Shown: piece after piece, positions 40,661 to 49,321 of the stretch
How positions within the stretch are numbered: the stretch's first letter is position 1
How the letters are laid out: every line of letters begins with the position of its first letter
DNA from: Chara braunii
Lineage: Eukaryota; Streptophyta; Charophyceae; Charales; Characeae
DNA length: 49,321 nt
Assembly (NCBI GenBank): GCA_003427395.1
Contig: BFEA01000245.1
Location: 1,696,272 to 1,745,592 of the forward strand
Reading direction: 5' to 3'
Notes under the pieces: model-generated
The model's database searches: none
What the model was told of the DNA's origin: nothing
What the model saw: the letters and a program-made list of their open reading frames with translations, nothing else
Position numbers and translations under genes: made by a program

Positions 40661-41470
40661 AATGTCACATTAAAAGCAAATGTCTGGTATACATATCCTA
40701 ACTAACATCAGAAAATGACATGTAGCAAGATACAATCCTAAAGTCCTCGAGGCAATTGCCTCAGCGCTGAAAGGAGGAGAGAGCAATATGTCATAAGTAA
40801 TGTCATGTCGTTGAACCAGTAAGAGTGGGATGGTCTCAGAGGGGGTGAATGCAGCCTACGAATCGAAACTCCTAAGGGCAGTCGCAGACGAAAGTGGGAT
40901 AGGTCATTAGGCTCAGGGTGAGAAAGTGGAAGCAAACCAAAACCAATGACCCTAACAAATAGACAATCAAGGCGGGTAATGCTCGACGAAAGGGTGACAC
41001 CGTGTAGGGTCGACCATGCAAGCGGGGCCTGGAATAGGGTGAACATATGCCTAACTGAAGGCATGCAATGGCCGACACTAGGGTGATGAGGGATGCAGTG
41101 GGTGAGGGAAATATGCATACAGCTCACCGACTGGGGGAGGGAGCTAGATCTGGGAGAAGGGAGGCAAGGATAACGCTACGGTCCCAATGCCTATATGATA
41201 CCAAGGGAGAGCACAACTCAAAGAAACCCAACTAAATGAGAACCATCACCAGATGCGTGCAAAGCAATATACAGGGTAGGGTGGTAGCATGAGGGAGTCA
41301 CGTCCAAAAAACCTGAAGCCGATAAGGTACTTGAAATCGTTGAAGCTGTCAATGACGTAGATGAAATGTGAGTCGAATCAATGTCGAAGCAGAGCCTCAA
41401 AACGCTGACATCTTGAAGAAGGTGATGATGGAGTACCTAAAGGTGTGAGTCAGTAGGAAGGTAGCGAGTG

Positions 41471-42470
41471 TCAGTCGTTGAGACGTCGAGGCCGTCGACG
41501 TGTGTGTTGTGGATGCACGGAGGCGTCTGTCTGCTGCTGAAGAACAACCTCAGAGGGAGCGGGCTTATCCTCAGCGATCTCCTCAGTAGGAGGAGGAGGA
41601 AGAGGGTCGATCGGCTGAGTAGGAGCAGATGTCTCAGCACAACAAGTAGGATCCCATGCATGCATCAACATCCGGACGTGCTCTAGGTGCTCGAGGGACT
41701 CCCAAGTAGCCTCCTTATTAGGATAGCCCTTCCAACACACAAGGTGCTCGATGAGTGGAGGGGTATCATTGACAACTTGGCGAGATATCACATCGGAAAC
41801 GATGAGCTCCCCGTGACCGTCCACCATGATAGGTGGAGGGCACTCATAAGGACGTCCGACGAAACGCTGAGACGGTGTTCGATAAGGACGCAACAAGGAG
41901 ATATGGTAAACATCATGTACGTGAGCTTGTCGAAGGTAATCAGGTAGCTTCACACGGAAGTTGACTGGACTAGCGACAATATCAGAACCGATGGCCTGAA
42001 GGATGTGGCATGGATCGAAAAAGTGACGCCTGAACTTGCGAAGCGTATCCGCTTCAAGCTGTAAGTGGCGTACGTCGACGAGCACATCGTCACGGACTTT
42101 GAATGAATGATCCATTCGTGATTGGTTCGCTCGTGCGGCAATGCGAGTCTAGGAGTCGGCTAGACTCTCCTGCACACGCTTTATAATTGCCGCCATGTGG
42201 GCGATCTTTTCGTCAAGTGCGGGACAACAAGTGTCTGGGCGCAACCACGACGGTCGTAAGAAATCCGGGGGTATGGGAGGGTGGTAGCCAAGGTCGCAAT
42301 AGAATGGTGACATCCCTGTGGCTGGCGAAACTAAGTGGTTGTACGCAATCTCCGCGTGGGCAAAGTGCAAGTTCCACTGCTGGTCATCCCTAATGCACGT
42401 TCGGAGGATATTACCAAAAAAATTATTGGTGAACTCAGTCTGACCATCCGTATGAAGGTGGTACAAATGA
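41471..42470 (-). pseudogene. C3 integrase C-terminus and chromodomain
   Basis: 42470-42149 carries HTDGQTEFTN (third catalytic residue, Glu) to a TAG, and 42115-41471 is open. It contains the conserved ADTLRKFRRHFF, VNFRVKLPDYLRQAHVHDVYH and LLRPY stretches, then a chromodomain (LIEHLVCWKGYPNKEATWES, about 41690-41760) and a Pro/Glu-rich tail. Chromodomains bind methylated histone tails and steer integration to heterochromatin in related elements. The first two catalytic aspartates are absent because of the deletion near 42470. Confidence 0.85.
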
Positions 42471-43560
42471 GAAAGTACAACTCCTACTGCAAAATCTGAC
42501 ACATTAGTGGTGACGCTGAAGGGACGGTCAAAATCAGGGAGGCAAAGAACCGGCACACAAGTCACCGCCTTTTTTAGGGCGTAAAAGACGTCCTCGCTGC
42601 GAGGTGTCCAAAACCACAGCGGGTTTTCCGGAGAAGGGTGGAGGTAAGGACGTAGGAATACCTGGCATATCCATGGATGAAATTACTATACTAACTAGTG
42701 AGGCCTAGGAAATTGCGAAGCTGCTTGACTGATGTGGGGACGGACCACTCCTCAATAGCAGTGATCTTCGCGTCGTCCATGTGAAGACTCCTGACAGACA
42801 TATGGTGTCCTAGGAAGTCCACTTTGTGTTGGGCAAAGAGACACTTACTGAGCTTGGCATAGAAGCCATGCTTGCTTAAGCGCTGTCAGACATCGCGGAG
42901 GTGTCTTAGATGGTCTTTTGAGGTACGATTGTAGACCAGGATGTCTCCAGGTATACGAAAACGTATTCTTCAAGGATTTCCCTAAAGATATCGTTGATCT
43001 TCGTCAGGAAGGTGGCGGGTACGTTGGTGATGTAGAATGGCATCACCGCGAACTCATAGTGGCCGAAATGCGGCCAAAAGATGATCTTCGACTGGTCCTC
43101 TGCGGCCACGCGGATCTGGTGGTAACTGCTACGAAAATCAATCTTTGTGAAGAAACGCTTGTGTGCCAGACAATCAAATAGCTCATCTTCGCAAGGCATG
43201 CCAGTGGGATAACTGTCCTTAACCTTGTAACGGTTAAGTCCGCGGCTGTCAATGCAGTGATGAAAAATTATGTCCGCCTTGCGAGCAAAGAGGACGGGTG
43301 CACCCCAAGGGGAGTTACTGGTTTAATGAAACCCAAACGAAGGAGCTCCTCAAGTAACGCTTGAGTCGTGTCGCCTATGGAATCGAGAGTCGGTAGGGTG
43401 CCTAATGGTGGACACGATAGTCAGGCAAGAGTTGGATAGAATGCTCAACACCAAGCTTTCGGAGGGATCCCGCTGTATGAGAAATACGAGGGGGAAAAAT
43501 CGCGGTACTCTCAAATTCGATCACGAATGGTGGACTCTAAATTAGCCGAGAACCACGTGA
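42471..43560 (-). pseudogene. C3 reverse transcriptase and RNase H start, broken
   Basis: The best part is 43199-42906 (FFTKIDFRSSYHQIRV, FAVMPFYITNVPATF). The catalytic YLDD box is destroyed by a small deletion and reads YLETSW. Several frame changes lie before and after. RNase H starts at about 42560 with FDRPFSVTTNVSDFAVGVVLS and stops at the deletion point. Confidence 0.8.
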
Positions 43561-44700
43561 GTTCCTCAATGTCTGCGGCGACACGAGACGTATGTGTGGA
43601 CTCGTCAGTGAACGACATAGGGACCTAGGATGTTGAGGGGGTATTCGCAAGTTGAGGGGTGGATGTAGACATGGGAGCTGCAAAGATGGAGGAAGGGTCA
43701 GGGGGATCGGGTTCCAAAAAGATGAGCTCAACCTCGAGACATAGTGGATTATAGCGAAGAAGATCCACGACGTTCACTGAGTAGAACGTGACGTTCTCCT
43801 ATCGTATGAAGTGAGCAAACTGATGAGGAGAAGTGAAGGCGATGTCTTCGTGGGATCGAGATGAATGAGGGTCCTGGGGAAGTAGGTCGGGAGGGGTGTC
43901 GCCCGTGGTTCCAATCAAGGGGAATCGATGGGTCTGACCACACTTCGTTTTAAGAACGAGTATCTCGACCATCCATTCAGCTTCTCGGTCACGAAATCGG
44001 TGAGACCAAAGAGTACCAAAGATAAAGTCGTACCCAGTCTCCAACACGTTGAAGTATGCAGAGGAATGGTAGCGCCAAGGCGCCTGGGTACTATCCGATG
44101 GCTAGAAGGTGAGAGAAAAGTGGAGGTCGGGGACCGTCTGATCGAAGAAGCGCCACATCCTTTTATCTCAGAGGATAACAGAGATAGGAGAGCGAGACCC
44201 AGAGGTAGCTTGACAAACTTCCTCAACCACGCGAGGGTGAACGAAATGTCCCTACGAGCTAGAGTTCCATAAAGCGCGGTACACCCTCATAGATGTTCCG
44301 AAGTGGATAGGAATAATGGGGAGCGTGCGATCAGGGTTAGAGAGCAAAGCGAGAAGGCGATGCATGACGTTTACGTGTTTCGTGAGTCGCTCCTGGCGAG
44401 CCTGAAGAATGCTCAAATCCATCGTGAGTCGCCAACTGAGAGCTACAATGAGTTGTGCGAATGGAGCGAGGTGTCAGAAGTCTTAGAGGGGAAGGACTAG
44501 GTGAGGCGGTCTGCGGTACGACAGACGGTACCTTGATAGATGGTGCGACAGAGGGAACTGCGTCTCTCGTGTCCTGATGATTCTCTGGTGGGGTAGCCAA
44601 AGAGGCAAATTGCGACTGGGTGGTCGGGAAGCCGGTTGCATGCAAGGCCTCCACGGTAAAACATACCGTGGCTTGCTGGATGGGGCTGGCCGGGCGGGGC
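43560..44700 (-). pseudogene. C3 protease region, active site lost
   Basis: The loop that reads ALWDSGSQGDFI in C2 is ALWNSSS followed by a TAG here (44252-44266). Thus the catalytic Asp is Asn, the Gly is Ser and the Gln is a stop, each explained by one transition. Downstream, METGYDFI-like sequence (about 44040) is out of frame with its neighbours. Confidence 0.82.
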
Positions 44701-46741
44701 CGGGGGGGGACTGAGGTCAACACTGACGAGAAATGTCAGCATAGTGTCGATTGAGGGCGGCATGGTATGGATACTGTGAGGAGGTGTGTCCATCTTGGCG
44801 GCAACGAAGACAACCGCGACCGATCTCGAGGGCGGCGCGCTCCACAGGGCATAGAGCTCCGCAAGAAGGGACGAAACCCTGCAGGAGGTCTGTCTGAGAG
44901 ACCACGAATGTGTCGGCGTCAGCTTGTGCAACCCATGGCAGACACGACCAGCTGCAAGCACTCGGCCACCAAGACAGTGTCGCCATCCAAGTGGTACTTA
45001 ATGACGTTCTGAAGCTTGATGTCCTCGGGGGCGTCCCCAAAGGTAGGGTCAAGCTGGGCTGAGTCGTCCTCGCCATACTCAAGGACTATAGCGTTGAGAG
45101 AATGGCGCTCCATGCCGAGATGGTCGGCGAAAACGTCCGGCGAAAGAGGATCGACCGCGAGTAGTGCCGCGTGAATGGGTGGCGGCGGCGGCGGCAGGTT
45201 GCGAAGAAGTTGGGGCGTCGGAGAAGCGACTCCGCATCTTCTGGTATTGTCGAGCAGCTTTGCAGGCCTGCTCTGAGAAGGCGAAGGTTGGTAGTCAGTC
45301 GGAAGACTGAAGATGAACCTGTTGGTAAAAAAACCCTCAAGCAGGAGTGCCTCATCGCAAATGAAGCGGACATCCTGAAACATCCGGATGTGACGCTCGA
45401 GGTCGGATGGTGCGGAGGACCCGCGCCACTGCATCTAGGTGACCTGATCTAAGGTGTCGATCACGTCGTGTAATGTGTTATAGCGGTCATGAAGGAACGT
45501 TGTGAAGTCCATGAAAGTGGAAACCTCACCCGAGCGAGTACGATGGGTATAGTAGTTCCCCCATGTGGACAACGCACTGCCTCAGAATTTAGTTGCGAGC
45601 ATAGAGCACCACAACTCCTAACTACTGTTTGTGAGAGTCAGTGCACGTGTGGCAGCCTACAACCAATATGACACACGAAGTGTACCATCGTAGTCGGATA
45701 TATCCGACACATGCACAAGCTGGGGGCCGCTGTGCTGACGGCAGGGGGAGAGAGGTTGATGGGCCTGCAATGCGGCGACAAAAGTTAGGGTCGGTGCAAG
45801 GGTGAAAGTGATGGCCGGCTATGGGTTTGGGCTGCTGGTGGAAGGTCCAACAAAGGTGGAGGAAACGGCCACAGCGAGTTGTGCCGGAGTGGCAAGGTAG
45901 GAGGGTAGAGGGGGAGTAGCAGGTCGAGGGAAACGAGCCTGCAAGACAGAAGTGGGAGGGGCGGTATAAGAAGAAGGGTGAGCAGCCTATGAAAGGTGAG
46001 GCTGTCTCAAGGTGAGAATCTCCGTCCGGAGCTGCGCAACGATGTTGTGCAAGGTGGCCACTCGCTGGGTGTGCAGGGTCGGAGAGGGTACCCTAGCGAG
46101 AGGAGGAAGAACGAATTGTAGGGAATCTAGAGGTGAGAGTGAGGAGATGAGTGGAGGAGGGAGGGCTTCGGGCCGTAGTGTCAAGACGGAAGTGGGAAGC
46201 TGGTAAGCCATACCGGGATGAGTAGATGAGATTGCATGACCAGATACCGGTATCTGGGCAGCAGTACCTACGGTAGTGGCCGAAGCTCCAGGGGCTGCAG
46301 GGGCCGATGGGTGTGCCGCAAAAGATGGTATGGTCTGAGCGGCGACAACACTCACCATTGTAGAGGGGGAGTGTTGGGCCTGACCCATGGGAAGGACAAA
46401 CCACCAAGTCTCCGTGTCTGGAGTCGTGGGGAGCGGGATTGTGAGCCGGTAGGGGATGGAGTGTGAGAGCAGTGGGGAGAGCGATGAGAAGAACCCTTGA
46501 GTCAGAGACGGTGAACGTCAAGGGCGAGCTCATTGACTTGCCCCTCCAGAGGTGCAAGCGCATCGAGTTGCACTTCCAAAGGTGCAAGGAAGGGCGCAAG
46601 AACACCGCGAAGGTCCATGGGGTCCACAAGGTTCTGACCCTGGATCGTCGGGTGGGTGGGCGCCTGAGAGATGGAGGGCACCGCGTCGATCTCCTCAGGT
46701 GTAGTCCCATCCGTGGGCGGTGGACGTATGGGGGAAGACAT
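44700..46741 (-). pseudogene. C3 gag, frameshifted, knuckle damaged
   Basis: By comparison with C2 the start is ATG 46741 (MSSPIRPPPTDG). The P/S-rich N-terminal region, capsid (SDLERHIRMFQDVRFICDEA, about 45390) and knuckle follow in several frames. The knuckle reads CLRCRQDGHTSSQY: its last Cys is Tyr, so zinc would not be held normally. Confidence 0.8.
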
Positions 46742-47303
46742 GGTGGGTGGTGGAGAAAGAGGTGGGGAAAGAGATGGGCTGGTGTGTGGAGAAAGAGGTC
46801 CACCAGTGAGAGGGAGGGGACCGCGAGAGAGGAGTGGGTAGTTGTGAGGGCTCGCCTCAAAGTCGACAGGCCGCAAGTGAGATGGTAGCACGGACCCGGT
46901 CGAGGGGAGAGGATCCGTTGGGGTACAGGGTGCCCGATGGGAGGAACGAGGAAAGGAGGGGGTTAGAAGAACCCTAAACCTTTGGAAAACCCTAAGAAAA
47001 CCCTAGCCGGAGTTTGGGGGGCTAAGGTAGAGTATCGACGACCCAATCAAGAAAAGAAAATAGCAACCATGGAGGGGAGGGGGAACAAAAATAAATAAAC
47101 AGTGAGTTTTTAAGATAAAAATCAAAGAAAATAAATAATAAAAATAAATAAATAAAGAAGTAAGCAACATATGAAAAGAGAAATAATATTTATTTTTTTG
47201 GAATTTTCGATGACATTTCCCTACCCCCCATGGGGTAAAAAATGTGGCAAGAGGTAGGAGAGACCAAAAGAAGCACACTAATTTTCAAAATCCCGCAAAT
47301 TAC
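46742..47303 (-). other. C3 leader with telo-box-like cluster
   Basis: AACCCTAAACC, AAAACCCTAAG and AAAACCCTAGC at 46970-47005, and an ACCCCCCATGGGGT palindrome near 47223, match the C2 leader. AAAT-rich sequence lies at 47090-47160. Confidence 0.65.
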
Positions 47304-47312
47304 TATGTTACT

Positions 47313-47401
47313 TGATCGGACGTCTGAGACCCCCCGTACGGTTCGGGACTACGTGATCGGACAACCGGTTGGTCGTTCGCCGGGGGCCCTACGTCCGATC
47401 A
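47313..47401. repeat. Short inverted repeat, possible small element
   Basis: TGATCGGACG at 47313-47322 and CGTCCGATCA at 47392-47401 face each other, with a further TGATCGGAC at 47354 and the palindrome ACCGGT in the interior. It begins ten bases after the C3 break. Confidence 0.5.
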
Positions 47402-47403
47402 CT

Positions 47404-47729
47404 AAAAAAAAATGGGATGGGTCCGCGACAGGGACTTGGGCGGCGGAGGGGTGCACTGCGGGGATAGACGAACTGGACGACGGAAAGATTTGTTGGAGGC
47501 CAGTAGGGCCTCCAAAAGCAAAAAGCAAAACAGCCTGATCTGGGTCATTAGATCTGCGAGATCGACGACCCAAATTGGACTATTTTGAAATTTGAAAATG
47601 TGCGTCTGTGACCCCACGCTGTCGTCGGAGTTCGGTGTTGCCATTGCTGAACTCCGACGTCGACGACCGCAACCCTATGAGCCATCGCCTGCCCACTCCA
47701 GGTGAGCCAGCTTCCCTTCGTCCACCTCT
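47404..47729. other. Non-coding stretch
   Basis: No supported gene. Two inverted copies of a TCCGACG/CGTCGGA motif lie at 47620-47670. Confidence 0.35.
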
Positions 47730-48940
47730 TCCTCGTCCTCCTCCTTCTCCCTCTCCTCCTCCTCCTCCTCCTCCTTCCGCTTCTCCTCTCCTCGTCCTCC
47801 TCCTTTTCCTTTTCCTCCTCGTCCTCCTGGTTGCCTTCGTCCTCCTTCTCCTCCTCCNCCTCCTCGTCCTCCTTCTTCTCCTCCTCCTCCTCTTCTTCTT
47901 CCTCCTCCTCCGTCGTCGTCGCCTCCTCCTCCTCCACCTCCTCCTCCATCGTCGGGCCTTCCTCTTCTTCGTCCGCATCTTCTTTCTCCTCCTTTTCTTC
48001 CTCCTCTTCCTTCTCCTCTTCCTCCTCCTCCTCCTCCTCTTCTTCTTTCTCCTCCTCCTCCTCGTCGTCCTCCTCCTCCTCCTCCTCTTCTTCTTCCTTA
48101 TCCTCGTCATCGTCCTCCTCCTCCTCCATCTCCTCCTCCTCCATCTCCTCCTCTTCTTCCTCCTCCTGTTCTTCCTCCTCCTCTTCTTCTTCCTCCTCCT
48201 CCTCCCCCTCCTCCTCCTCCTCCTCCTTCTCCTCCTCCTGTTTCTCCTCCTCCTCCTCCTCCTCCTCCTCCTCTTCTTCCTCCTCCTCTTCCTACTCCTC
48301 GTCGTCCTCCTCCTCCTCGTCTACTTCCTCCTCCTCCTCCTCCTCTTCTACTTCCTCCTCCTCCTCCTCTTCTTCTTCTTCACCCTAAGTTCTCTTCCTC
48401 AACCTCATCCATCGCCATGGCCTCCTCCTTCTCCTCGTCCCTATCGTACTCCTCTTCTTCTTCGCCGTCCTTCTTCTCCTTCTGCTTGTCGTCGTTCTCC
48501 TCCTCCTCCTCATCCTCCTCTTCTTCTTCGTCCTCCTTATCCTCCTCCTCTTCATCTTCTTCTTCCTCCTCTCCCTCCTCCTCCTCCGTCGCTGTGGTCT
48601 CCTCTTCCTCCACCTCTTCTTCCTCCTCCTTTTTCTTCGCCATCCTCATACTCCTCGTCGTCCTTCTCCTCTTACTCCTTGTTCTCCTCCTCGCCCTCTT
48701 TTTCTTCTTCTTCTTCGTCGACGTCGTCCTCCTCCTCCTCCTCGTCCTCCTCCATCGTCGGGGCCTCCGCCTCCTCCTCCTCCTTCTTCGTCTTTGTCCT
48801 CCTCTTTGTCCTTCTCCATTGCCACGGCCTCATCCTCCACCGCTTCTTCTTCTTCCTCCTCGTCCCGCCAGTCCGTATCCCCCTACTTGTCCTTCTCCTC
48901 CTTATCATCGCCGATTCGATAACAGCCTCTTACTCGCCCA
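47730..48940. repeat. 1.2-kb CTC/CTT pyrimidine-rich low-complexity tract
   Basis: TCC and TTC triplets dominate one strand, almost without purines apart from scattered G in CGTCG. Blocks with CCATCGTCGGG (47948 and 48751) and a GTCG(T/C)(C/T)G..CTCCACCTC arrangement (47914 and 48588) recur, showing higher-order duplication. The frames are poly-Glu/Lys/Arg on one strand and poly-Ser/Leu/Pro on the other. I do not call a gene. Confidence 0.9.
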
Positions 48941-48974
48941 ATTTTTTTTCTTTTTTTTTTTGGGTTCGCTTAAT

Positions 48975-49020
48975 CAATCAATCGAAGATCCCGTTGAATC
49001 GATTGATTCGATAGGATCTT
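48975..49020. repeat. Interrupted palindrome
   Basis: AATCAATCGA (48976-48985) and TCGATTGATT (48999-49008), with AAGATCC and GGATCTT nearby, can form a hairpin. Confidence 0.8.
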
Positions 49021-49029
49021 GATCATACT

Positions 49030-49155
49030 TGCGGCGCACGTGTGCGCTGCGCTGTGCGCGTTGGTGCGTTGTGCGCCGGATCAGCAGACAATGCACTGTG
49101 CGCTGTGCGCCGTGCGCCGTGCGCTGTGTGCGCACTGCGGCATGTGCGCCGAAAT
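49030..49155. repeat. GTGCGC-rich short repeat
   Basis: CTGTGCGC / CCGTGCGC words repeat about ten times with spacers. Confidence 0.85.
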
Positions 49156-49194
49156 TAAAAAAAAAAAAAAACAATATACCTACCCCTCGCTTCC

Positions 49195-49272
49195 CCCCGA
49201 CCCGCTGCAACCAGACCCCCCCCCCGGCCCATTGCAACCAGCACCCCCCCACCCACCTGCAACCAGCCTGCA
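49195..49272. repeat. TGCAACCAG repeat with C-runs
   Basis: TGCAACCAG occurs three times (about 49205, 49227, 49257), each preceded by a C-rich tract. Confidence 0.85.
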
Positions 49273-49321
49273 CTATCCCTGTTTTTTTTTCCCTTTCCTG
49301 CACGTATCCCGCTTTAGTCCT

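Larger units (their letters stand above)
40157..47303 (-). mobile_element. Ty3/gypsy chromovirus C3, nearly full length, internally deleted
   Basis: On the minus strand: leader (47303 to 46742), gag (46741 to about 44700), protease (about 44640 to 43560), RT (about 43500 to 42600), start of RNase H fused to the end of the integrase (42565 to 42149), integrase C-terminus and chromodomain (to 41471), 3' untranslated part and LTR-like end (to 40157). The 5' LTR is not found: similarity to the C2 leader stops at about 47303. Many frameshifts and stops. Confidence 0.88.

Noticed and set aside
47548-49022. Frames of 176-468 codons (poly-Glu, poly-Arg, poly-Leu, poly-Ser)
   Set aside because: All come from one pyrimidine-rich tract; all three frames on both strands are open, and no domain is visible.

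Overview
The window is repeat-dominated nuclear DNA from a eukaryote, most likely a streptophyte (a charophyte alga or early land plant). That inference rests on Ty3/gypsy chromovirus-type retrotransposons, a LINE with a zinc-knuckle ORF1 and apurinic endonuclease, abundant microsatellites, roughly 50% GC and scaffold gaps. The species cannot be fixed from sequence alone. I found no intact host gene, rRNA or convincing tRNA. Almost every recognisable coding stretch belongs to a broken retroelement.

Layout. 1-3640: plus-strand Ty3/gypsy pol remnant (element A). 3640-6860: minus-strand LINE remnant (ORF1 and endonuclease). 6960-7255: two diverged direct repeats. 7450-9167: fold-back element with about 80-bp terminal inverted repeats, set between TTTA arrays and filled with GT and CT-rich repeats. 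9190-10251: microsatellites and one unexplained acidic reading frame. 10252-22560: a nested pair. Minus-strand chromovirus C1 (10252-10695 plus 19701-22560) is split by young plus-strand element B (10696-19696), whose 919-bp LTRs are about 99% identical. 23160-25405: three successive short-period arrays, including eight 40-bp units. 26560-28230: a 146/147-bp satellite with two inverted repeats per unit, interrupted by a gap. 29140-29290: a 37-bp repeat. 30115-36620: minus-strand element C2 (gag, protease, RT, leader, primer-binding site, 5' LTR), with a 473-bp fold-back MITE inserted in its LTR. 38350-38870: a roughly 265-bp repeat carrying a type III hammerhead ribozyme fold. 39815-39908: nested palindromes. 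40157-47303: minus-strand element C3, nearly full length but with an internal deletion. 47730-48940: 1.2 kb of almost pure pyrimidine. 48975-49270: short GC-rich repeats.

The elements share one architecture: gag, then pol in the -1 frame (protease, RT, RNase H, integrase, chromodomain-like end). No copy here keeps every catalytic residue. Most inactivating changes in A, C1, C3 and the LINE are C-to-T or G-to-A transitions, as expected of methylated, silenced repeats. The hammerhead repeat and the hairpin-bearing satellite are the least expected contents and the best candidates for follow-up.
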